Part shown: piece after piece, positions 1 through 6,998 of the stretch
Numbering within the stretch: the first letter of the stretch is position 1
Layout of the letters: every line of letters begins with the position of its first letter
NCBI GenBank assembly: GCA_964617665.1
Contig: CAZUAH010000422.1
Span: 1 to 12,248 of the forward strand
Length of the DNA: 12,248 nucleotides
Direction of reading: 5' to 3'
Origin: JADHUC01 sp964617665
GTDB lineage: Bacteria > Planctomycetota > Planctomycetia > Pirellulales > Pirellulaceae
Notes under the pieces: generated by a model
What the model was told of the DNA's origin: nothing
The model's input: only the letters and a program-made list of their open reading frames with translations
Databases searched by the model: none
Translations under genes and position numbers: made by a program

Positions 1-3000
1 AGTTGCTCCAGGTCGGCGAGCCGCTGGTCCGCGTTTTCGTAGTTGTCTTGAAGGAACGGTTCGTAGAACTCGATGGCGCGGTGAATCTGGCCGGACAGGT
101 CCTCGGCGGCCGCCTCGCCGGCCAGCCAGCGCATCAAGGTCACGAAATCGGGCCAGCATTCCTTGCTCTTGGCCGGCACCTTGGCTTCGCTCCAGGCGTC
201 GAATTGCCCGTCTGCGACTGTCAGGTCGCGCAACAGGCCGCTTGCCTTCTTCGGTCCCACGCCCGGCAGCAGGCACAGGACGCGCTGGCCGGACACGACG
301 TCCCGCGGGTTCTCCGCCAGCCGCAGAATCGACATCAGGTCCTTGACATGCGCCGATTCGACGAATTTGAGCCCGCCGTATTTCACGAAATCCAGGTTGT
401 GCCGGGCCAGCTCGGCTTCCAGGGCAATGCTGTGATGCGATGCTCGAAACAATACTGCTTGTTGCGACAGTGGGACGCCCATCTTCTGGTGCTGCAGGAT
501 GCGTCCGACCACAAACTCGACCTGTTCGTGGTCGTCGTCGCAAGTGATCAATTGCGGCTGCGGCCCACCGGAACGTTCGGACCAAAGGTCTTTCGCGTAG
601 CGCTCGCGTGCTTCGGCAATCACGCCGTTCGTCGCTGCCAGAATTAGCTGCGTGCTGCGGTAGTTTTGTTCCAGACTGACGACGCGCGTGCCGGGGAATT
701 CTCTGGGGAAGTCCAGAATGTTGCGAACCGTGGCGGCGCGGAACGAGTAGATGGACTGGGCATCGTCGCCGACTACGGTCAGACCGCGGCCATCTGGGCA
801 CAGGCTCTTCAGCAGCCTGGCTTGCAGCCGGTTCGTGTCCTGGTACTCGTCCACCAACACACAGTCGAATTGGTCACGGATCGCGTCGCCCACCTGTTCG
901 TGGTCCAACAGCTCGCACCATTTCAGCAGCAGATCGTCGTAGTCGAAGACGTTTAGTTGCGATTTTCGCTCCGTGTACGCCTGGAACAGCTCGCGCAACG
1001 GTTCGGCGTATTTCTCGTGTTGAGAGAACTGCGAACGGAGCACCTCCTCCAGCGGCAACTCCGCGTTCACGCCGTAGCTGTGGATGGCCAGGCATGCTCG
1101 CTTCTTGGGGAACTTCTTGTCGTCCACGCCTAACTCCAGCTCGCGGCACAACAGGCCCATCAGGTCTTCGGCATCGCCCTGGTCGTGGATGGTGAATCGG
1201 GTGTTCACGCCGATCGCCTTGCCGTAATGGCGTAGCAGCCGCAGTCCGGTTCCGTGGAAAGTGCCTCCCCAGACGCGGCGGCTCACCTCGGCTTCGTCAA
1301 ACACGTCGGCCACACGGCGAACCATCTCGCCGGCGGCGCGACGGGTAAATGTCAGCAACAGGATACGTTCGGCAGCCGTGCCCTGTGCGATCAGCCACGC
1401 TACGCGGTGGACCAGCGTCGTCGTCTTGCCCGTACCGGCCCCGGCGACGATCAATAGCGGTTCGTGACCGTGGCAGGCGGCTTCGCGTTGTTGGTCGTTC
1501 AGACGTGCGAGCAAAGCGTCGAGTCCTGGTGGTGGCGTAGTCGTGGCGAGATCGGGGGCTGGCACTTCTGACTTCTGATTTTCGACGGCTGTTTGCACCA
1601 CGTCGTCGCGGGAAGGTTCGTCTAGTTGGAGTCCAGGCTCTAGCCTGTCTTCGCACCCTGAAGGCTGTGCACCAACAAGGCAGCCCCGCGCGCGGTACAC
1701 GCTGGCCCGAGCGCCGTCGTCCAAGTCGAACGAAACTTCGTCCCCGCAACCCGCCACGGCTTCGACCAATGCTCGCATGTACGCCAATCCGCGTGTGGCT
1801 TCCGGGAGGTCCAGCACTTGCGGCGGGGCGTCCAGCAACGGTCGCGGCAGGCACACGATGCACTTCGAGCGGGCCCGAGTCATCGCTACGTTCAGCCGGT
1901 TCAGCCCGTAGATGAATTCCGCCTCGGTCATGGCAAACTCGGGATCGGACACGCCGTAGCTGACAATCACCGCGTCGGCTTCCTGACCTTGCATCTTATC
2001 GACTGTGTCGACCAGCGGCGGCGACTGCCACATCCGCCCTCGGCGCAACTCGCGGCGAATGGTGCGGATCTGGGCGCGGTGGGGGCTGACGACGAACACG
2101 CCCTCGCGGAAGAAAGCGGCGTCATCGTCGTACAGCTTGCGGTCACACCGCCGCAAGGTGCCGCGTAGACCGGTGACCAGCCGGGCAACCAGTTCCGCCT
2201 CGAGCGGATTTTCGCGAGCTGCCCATACGCCATCCAGAACGACGAACACCAGCGGAAATTGCGGGTCGAGGCATGCTTCGACAAACGGATCGAGCGACCG
2301 CTCGGCGGGCAGGTTCAACCGCCGCTGGGCGATGGTGTCGTCGAAACCGCGGTACGCTGTGCCGTAGAGCAGTTCGGCGGCGAAGCTGGTCAGCACGTCG
2401 TTCATGCGGAAGTTTTCGGTTAGTTGGTGGACGATGTCGTTAGGTGCGGCGGAGGCAGCCGGGTCGATTGTCGGCGTAGATGAGGTTCCGCTCGGCAAGC
2501 GGGACCTACTGACGATGGCTTCGAAGATCGAACGGTGCAGGATGGGTTCTTCGGGCGGCGTTTCGGGATAGGCGCCGACCACGATCGGTGGAAGCTGCAG
2601 ATGATCTCCGGCCAGGACCAATCGACCTTTGGGCCCGACCAGACCGATCGGTACGGCGGCCTCGGGCACGCGTACCTGTGATGCCTCGTCGATGACCACC
2701 AGATCAAACGGCGGCAACTCGTCGAACTTCTTCAGGCTCGAATAGACCGTTGCCCCAACGACCGCCTGCGGGTGCTCGTCGAGCCATTCACCCAAGCAGA
2801 TTTCGTCGACGATTTCAACTTCACCTTCGTCGTCGCCTTGCCAGTATTTGACCTTGCCGATGCTGACGGCGGCCTCGCCGAGTGCTTGGCCAAGCGAGGC
2901 TATCTTGCGCAGCAGGTTCTCGATGGCCGCATGAGTAAAGGCCGTTGCCAACACGCGGAACGGTTTTCCAGTCCGGGCATGGGCGGATGCCAGCGCCAGA

Positions 3001-5516
3001 ACCGCGGCAGCAAGGAAATGGGTCTTGCCCGTTCCCGGCGGTCCCCATACGGGCACGACGCGTTGCTGGCATATTGCCTGGAAAGCCTTTTGTTGACTTT
3101 CCGTCAAATGGAAGATGACCGCTTCGTCGTTCGCTAATCGCTGCAATCGCTTTGGCAACGCCAGCGGCTCGCTGGCTTCGGCCGGGTCATGGAGACAACG
3201 GAGGAACAGATCGTGTACCTTGGCACCGGCCGAGCGAAGGAACTTGACGACGCCGTCCGTCGTAAAGTCGGTAAACCGGGAATGCAAGAGGTATCGTTGT
3301 CCGGGCTCCGGGCCGTCGCCGTCGAAAGCCTGATGGCACTTGACCGTCAGGCCGATTGGCGTGCCGAACTCGTCGCGTTCCACATCCGCGATGCCAGCCA
3401 AAGCCAGATCCTTCTGCTTGCGGCCTTGCCACAGCTTGGCTCGCGAGGCGTAGTCGCGGAATTCGAGCTGGGCTCGGCGGCCGGCTTCGCCGTCGGTCAC
3501 CAGCAGCCATTCGGGAAAGCCGCCCGGCTCGATCTCCATGTTGCCGCCGATGATCGCAAAGCGGTCGCCGTCCAATGCCTCCAGTTCCAACGTCTTGCCC
3601 AGCAGGGATTGCACCGGCCGCGGTTCGCAACGCTGATTGCGCGTGTCGAGGCATCGCAGCAGGCTTTCGTACCGCGCAAAGAACGCCAGGCGTGAAAGGA
3701 GCGGATCGGCATACGGTTCGCGAGTGGGCAGCGAGAACTTGGCCGACCACGTGAAGATTGCGTTCTTGGCGTGGTGCCGTACGCCCTGCAAAAGCGCCCA
3801 CATGGCCTGCAGCCGTGTTCTGCCTTGGTCGGCGATCTCGGCCACCGTGTCCGCCTTGCCGCGATACCATGCCGCATGGATCGGCTCGGCCCTCATGCCG
3901 GGGCCCAGCGGGAAATGATGATAGTCGTTCCGCCGCAGCTTGAAACGGCTGCCAAGTGAATCCAGGGCTTCAGGAAGCGTGTTGCTGACTTCCACCGGCA
4001 GGGCCAGCACGTGGCTCAATGCGTCCAGCAGTACGACCAGCGGAAACGGCACTTCGCGATCCGGGTGCTCGTTGGCCACGAGCAACTCGGGGGCCTGGAA
4101 ATGGAACAGCAGCGTCATGGCCTCTTCGGCCAATCCGGGATCGCGCAACGAATCAAGCAAACAGGATACCAGTAGCGCTCGCTCCTGCTCAGACAGCACG
4201 TAGGCTTGCAGGCTGAGTTGGTCTTTCCAGTCACGCCCGTCGTTGTAGTTGTTCACTTGGACGACGATCTCGTGCAGCAGATTTACCCACTGACGACGCA
4301 TGTCCTCGATCGCCTCGGGATGTTCGGCCACCAGAACGAACGGTTGGGGTTTTCGCCCCTCGAACAACCGGGCACGGACTTCGTCCGAGAAAACCGCTCG
4401 GCGCAGGTCGTTTCGTATCGTGACGTAGATGCCGGCCAGATAGACCGAATCGCCAAGCGGCTCCTGCTGAAGCGTGAGAAAAAGCCCGACATTCTCGCCG
4501 CGCGACAGCGACGGAGACGCAGCCCCGTGTGCATGCGGTTTGCCTTCGTCCAGTGCGGCGACCTGTTCCGCCAGTTTGGGGCCGCGTCCGGCCAGTGATG
4601 CGCAGCGGCCCAGCACGTCGTTCGATTCGCGCTTCCGGAGGAACTGGCCAAGCTCGTTCGTCGTGCGCACGCCGACTCGATCCCACAAGAAGCGTTTACC
4701 CCACGGTGTAAGCTGGCTCAATCGCGAGAGATCGTCATTACGCTGCATTTCGCTCCAGCAGTACCGAAAGAACTCGCACCATTCGCAGCGAGAATGCACG
4801 TGCCAGTGGGCGTCGCCGACGCTGCCGCGCAGAATCCGAATCAGATCGTGCCGCAGAAAACTCTCCAAATGAGGACGCAACTCGCCGAGGGAACACGCGG
4901 TCGGCTCCGGCTGCGAGCCCAGCCACACGGCCCCAATTTGAAGGTCCACGTGCGCGTCGTCGGTCCGCTGGTCGCGGATGATCGCGTCCAGTTCCATTGC
5001 GTACAGCAGCACCTGGACACGGTGAGTCAACTGGAGCGACTCGCCGCGTTTGAGGTCGATCAGCCGAAACTGACGCCGGCCGTCTTCATCGCCCGCGACC
5101 GCGATCAGATCGGGATGATTGTCGCTGATCGTTACCAGCGACGGGTCGACTCCATAACGTTCATAGAATGCGGCGGGCAGATGCAACGTCGGCTGGTAGA
5201 TGTACGAACCGGGCCTGGCGGTTCGCAGCAACTCCTGTGTCTGGTGCCAATCAAAGCGACGAGTATGCCACGGCCCATCGCCCGCCGCGATCAAGACCGG
5301 CCCGTCCATGTGTTGTTCCAGGACGGTCTGTTCCCACGCGTACCCACTTTCGAGCAGCGCCTTGACCAGCGGACTGTGATCAAACTCGCGTTTGGGAATA
5401 CCTTCCTTGCGCTGCAGTTCGGCGCCCGCGGCATGAAACCGAAGGAACCGTTCGCAATCGTGAAAGAAGTAACGAGCGATGGCGGAAGGGCTGGTGCGAA
5501 AAGGAGTGTCGGCCAT
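1..5516 (-). CDS. Fused Fe-S RecB-like nuclease / SF1B helicase / UvrD-like SF1A helicase (3' end outside window)
   Basis: This is one open frame of at least 1838 codons with no stop. I followed it codon by codon from the start through both helicase Walker A sites; all motifs share one frame. The nuclease domain (about 1-260) resembles TM0106-type RecB-like nucleases: PD-(D/E)XK residues D136, D154-x-K156 and Q168xxxY172, plus Fe-S ligands C21, C244, C247 and C253 (CX2CX5C). Residues 300-600 look like the RNase H-like middle region, but its acidic motif is lost. The SF1B helicase has LTESQQKAF (804), GPPGTGKT (825), DEASQ (943), GDHLQLPP (970), VDTVDKMQGQE (1169) and RLNVAMTRARSK (1207). After a linker (about 1260-1335) comes the UvrD part: LNDQQREA (1339), GAGTGKT (1359), DEYQDTN (1556), GDDAQSIYSFR (1583) and NYRS (1618); UvrD motifs V and VI lie beyond the edge. 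Likely role: DNA end processing or repair (inferred). Start: ATG 5516, matching the family N-terminus; ATG 5528 is possible. Neither has a clear Shine-Dalgarno site. Confidence 0.93.
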   Translation of the reverse strand, partial: MADTPFRTSPSAIARYFFHDCERFLRFHAAGAELQRKEGIPKREFDHSPLVKALLESGYAWEQTVLEQHMDGPVLIAAGDGPWHTRRFDWHQTQELLRTARPGSYIYQPTLHLPAAFYERYGVDPSLVTISDNHPDLIAVAGDEDGRRQFRLIDLKRGESLQLTHRVQVLLYAMELDAIIRDQRTDDAHVDLQIGAVWLGSQPEPTACSLGELRPHLESFLRHDLIRILRGSVGDAHWHVHSRCEWCEFFRYCWSEMQRNDDLSRLSQLTPWGKRFLWDRVGVRTTNELGQFLRKRESNDVLGRCASLAGRGPKLAEQVAALDEGKPHAHGAASPSLSRGENVGLFLTLQQEPLGDSVYLAGIYVTIRNDLRRAVFSDEVRARLFEGRKPQPFVLVAEHPEAIEDMRRQWVNLLHEIVVQVNNYNDGRDWKDQLSLQAYVLSEQERALLVSCLLDSLRDPGLAEEAMTLLFHFQAPELLVANEHPDREVPFPLVVLLDALSHVLALPVEVSNTLPEALDSLGSRFKLRRNDYHHFPLGPGMRAEPIHAAWYRGKADTVAEIADQGRTRLQAMWALLQGVRHHAKNAIFTWSAKFSLPTREPYADPLLSRLAFFARYESLLRCLDTRNQRCEPRPVQSLLGKTLELEALDGDRFAIIGGNMEIEPGGFPEWLLVTDGEAGRRAQLEFRDYASRAKLWQGRKQKDLALAGIADVERDEFGTPIGLTVKCHQAFDGDGPEPGQRYLLHSRFTDFTTDGVVKFLRSAGAKVHDLFLRCLHDPAEASEPLALPKRLQRLANDEAVIFHLTESQQKAFQAICQQRVVPVWGPPGTGKTHFLAAAVLALASAHARTGKPFRVLATAFTHAAIENLLRKIASLGQALGEAAVSIGKVKYWQGDDEGEVEIVDEICLGEWLDEHPQAVVGATVYSSLKKFDELPPFDLVVIDEASQVRVPEAAVPIGLVGPKGRLVLAGDHLQLPPIVVGAYPETPPEEPILHRSIFEAIVSRSRLPSGTSSTPTIDPAASAAPNDIVHQLTENFRMNDVLTSFAAELLYGTAYRGFDDTIAQRRLNLPAERSLDPFVEACLDPQFPLVFVVLDGVWAARENPLEAELVARLVTGLRGTLRRCDRKLYDDDAAFFREGVFVVSPHRAQIRTIRRELRRGRMWQSPPLVDTVDKMQGQEADAVIVSYGVSDPEFAMTEAEFIYGLNRLNVAMTRARSKCIVCLPRPLLDAPPQVLDLPEATRGLAYMRALVEAVAGCGDEVSFDLDDGARASVYRARGCLVGAQPSGCEDRLEPGLQLDEPSRDDVVQTAVENQKSEVPAPDLATTTPPPGLDALLARLNDQQREAACHGHEPLLIVAGAGTGKTTTLVHRVAWLIAQGTAAERILLLTFTRRAAGEMVRRVADVFDEAEVSRRVWGGTFHGTGLRLLRHYGKAIGVNTRFTIHDQGDAEDLMGLLCRELELGVDDKKFPKKRACLAIHSYGVNAELPLEEVLRSQFSQHEKYAEPLRELFQAYTERKSQLNVFDYDDLLLKWCELLDHEQVGDAIRDQFDCVLVDEYQDTNRLQARLLKSLCPDGRGLTVVGDDAQSIYSFRAATVRNILDFPREFPGTRVVSLEQNYRSTQLILAATNGVIAEARERYAKDLWSERSGGPQPQLITCDDDHEQVEFVVGRILQHQKMGVPLSQQAVLFRASHHSIALEAELARHNLDFVKYGGLKFVESAHVKDLMSILRLAENPRDVVSGQRVLCLLPGVGPKKASGLLRDLTVADGQFDAWSEAKVPAKSKECWPDFVTLMRWLAGEAAAEDLSGQIHRAIEFYEPFLQDNYENADQRLADLEQ
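1564..1578. repeat. Short 7-bp tandem repeat in the linker
   Basis: The unit ACTTCTG occurs twice in direct succession and a third copy begins. It lies 47 bp from the inverted repeat, in the same linker segment, which codes for a low-complexity stretch rich in Pro, Asp, Glu and Thr just before the UvrD domain. Two copies alone could be chance. Confidence 0.35.
1625..1676. repeat. Imperfect inverted repeat (REP-like) inside the helicase linker
   Basis: The left arm GTTGGAGTCCAGGCT and the right arm, read as its reverse complement GTTGGTGCACAGCCT, match at 11 of 15 positions. A short AGGCT/AGCCT hairpin (1635-1646) sits just inside the left arm. The element lies in the coding linker between the SF1B and UvrD domains (about residues 1281-1298) and is read through without a stop. 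From memory, similar GTTGGAGTCCAGGCT-type palindromes occur between genes in planctomycetes; I could not check this here. Confidence 0.5.
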
Positions 5517-6049
5517 GACGCGTACCATGTATCCGTACAAAGGCGAGGAAGAACCACGGTCCACCGTACAATGTAACCCTTGCAGCGGATAACAATCCAG
5601 TACGAAATCCGCCGAAATCGAGCAGAATGAAGAGCGCCGAAATCGCGTGCTAGCATTCGACCGTCAGCGCAATCCCAACCCAGTCTCTGCGGGCATGCTT
5701 GGGCGGACGACGCTTTGCGACGCAAGTGACGTTCCCATTGGCCGTGGGCGATCACTGCAGCAACACATAGGGCGATCAGAAAGAACCGGCTGGGCTTTGG
5801 ATTGAAACAGGTAGCGACAACCGAAAACGCAACGGAGGCGTAAGCCGCGATCAACGCTGAGAAGAAATACGGCACAAACGTCGCGTGAAACTTCCAGCGA
5901 TGTTGAAGATACTCCGGGACGTCACCTCTTACGTACGCGAGAACAACAACGATTGGAACGAACCCCAAGCATGCCAACGCGAGAAAATGGCAGATACGGC
6001 CCACAAGTGGCTCAGTTTTGCGCGAAGGATTCGGTCTATCCGCGATCAT
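5291..6049 (-). CDS. Weak three-helix membrane-protein frame, possibly frameshifted at its C-terminus
   Basis: From ATG 6049 the frame encodes three convincing hydrophobic segments in the first ~105 residues (beginning ICHFLALACLGF, ATFVPYFFSALIA and RFFLIALCVAAVIA), separated by charged loops, so the N-terminal half looks like a real inner-membrane protein. The next ~145 residues are basic and unlike a protein domain. The frame also overlaps the start of the nuclease-helicase gene by 226 nt on the same strand. A shift of one base near 5717 would join the membrane part to a short basic tail ending at TAG 5652-5650, clear of the helicase start; that is a guess. I recognise no family. A TTG at 6124 would add 25 residues. 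Function unknown. Confidence 0.4.
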   Translation of the reverse strand: MIADRPNPSRKTEPLVGRICHFLALACLGFVPIVVVLAYVRGDVPEYLQHRWKFHATFVPYFFSALIAAYASVAFSVVATCFNPKPSRFFLIALCVAAVIAHGQWERHLRRKASSAQACPQRLGWDCADGRMLARDFGALHSARFRRISYWIVIRCKGYIVRWTVVLPRLCTDTWYASWPTLLFAPALPPSLVTSFTIANGSFGFMPRAPNCSARKVFPNASLITVRWSRRCSKVGTRGNRPSWNNTWTGRS

Positions 6050-6214
6050 ACAATCAAGTCCGACCAGCAAGGATTCCCTGCATCGCCACTCCACACGGAG
6101 GGGAGGGCATTGGATCACGACCAATTCTATTACGTGAAACCATGCCGAGAAAGAAGGAAGGCGGCACCGAAGGAACGTAGATGAGATTCTGTAGTTATCG
6201 GGCGGAGTCTCAAT

Positions 6215-6811
6215 TCACGTGTCCATACCAAGGCGTCTAGCCACCTCGGACGGAATTGGGTAGGCGCGTTCCTTAGGCAATTGCTCTTTGGCCCGACGTT
6301 GATTGCCAGCCAAGTACAAGGAACGAACCTTCCGAACAAGAGGCGTGAAATCCTTGATCTCCAAAACCCATTCGTCCGTGAATTCCCTAATGACACGGCG
6401 ACTGAGCCCAACCTGAATGGAACGATGTTCCTGCTTCTTGCCGTGAAGCGTTCGTTCGGGATCCCATTGCACATGTACGGTGGCGTCTTCAAACAGCCCC
6501 CGCCATCTTGATCCATCCCCGTGTACTTTTTGCTCAAAGCTAGTGAGGACGCCAAGCGATAAGGCACGATCCCAGCCAGTTCGCTTTATGCGCACCGCCA
6601 GAATGTACTCCTGACCTGATTTTCGGCCCCAGTTGCTGCGTGCCATGAGCCACAAGAACGAAGGTTTGATCCAAGTCATGCGACCCCACGAGAATGGCTC
6701 GACGAATCGGCCGGCCTTGATCGCCGGTTCGGCAATCTGTTTTCGGTAAGCCTGATAGACGACGATGCTGTCACGGTCGAATTCGGCGCGGATTTGGCGA
6801 TATGGAACCAT
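6215..6811 (-). CDS. DUF4291 family protein
   Basis: The 198-residue product matches the DUF4291 family as I remember it: an N-terminal YRQIRA, then SIVVYQAY, a central GRMTWIKPSFLWLM block, a GQEYILAV strand, and a C-terminal part with IREFTDEWVLEIKD. Family members are about 190-210 residues and usually start a few residues before the YRQIRA block, which is why I take ATG 6811. The frame stays open up to 6934, so a longer N-terminus is possible. A weak GGA lies 7 nt before the ATG. The biochemical role of DUF4291 is unknown to me. It has no signal peptide or membrane segment, so it should be cytoplasmic. It sits alone between the sigma operon's hairpin and the membrane frame, with no evident functional partner. 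Confidence 0.85.
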   Translation of the reverse strand: MVPYRQIRAEFDRDSIVVYQAYRKQIAEPAIKAGRFVEPFSWGRMTWIKPSFLWLMARSNWGRKSGQEYILAVRIKRTGWDRALSLGVLTSFEQKVHGDGSRWRGLFEDATVHVQWDPERTLHGKKQEHRSIQVGLSRRVIREFTDEWVLEIKDFTPLVRKVRSLYLAGNQRRAKEQLPKERAYPIPSEVARRLGMDT

Positions 6812-6915
6812 TGACTCGTCCACGGCGATTGAGAGGAAGCCCACCGTAGAGACAGTAGACCTTGGAGAAGGTTCATCTCGTTTCCGTAAGCACGACACCG
6901 GCTTCGGGTTAAACG

Positions 6916-6954
6916 AAGACGCCGCTGCAATCACAATGTATGCAACGGCGTCTT
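6916..6954 (-). terminator. Hairpin terminator of the sigma / anti-sigma operon
   Basis: AAGACGCCG (6916-6924) pairs perfectly with CGGCGTCTT (6946-6954). After one mismatch four more pairs (TGCA/TGCA) extend the stem, leaving an 11-nt loop. On the minus strand it is followed by a modest T-rich run (CTTCGTTT). It lies 44 nt past the anti-sigma stop and upstream of the DUF4291 gene, where a transcription end is expected. The poor T-tract makes the mechanism uncertain. Confidence 0.55.
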
Positions 6955-6998
6955 GCGAATTCCTCGAATCGGCGATCTGTTTTCAATGCCCTCCGAAT

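Noticed and set aside
1297..1863. Minus-strand frame of 188 codons in a second phase
   Set aside because: Same reason: the main frame carries SF1B motif VI and the UvrD Walker A site across this stretch, and this product is an Arg-rich shadow.
3187..3870. Minus-strand frame of 227 codons in a second phase
   Set aside because: It lies inside the nuclease-helicase gene in another phase. It is Arg/Gly/Pro rich with no motif, while the main frame stays open throughout.
4794..5576. Plus-strand open frame of 260 codons
   Set aside because: It is antisense to the well-supported Fe-S nuclease domain, whose catalytic residues and cysteines are all on the minus strand.
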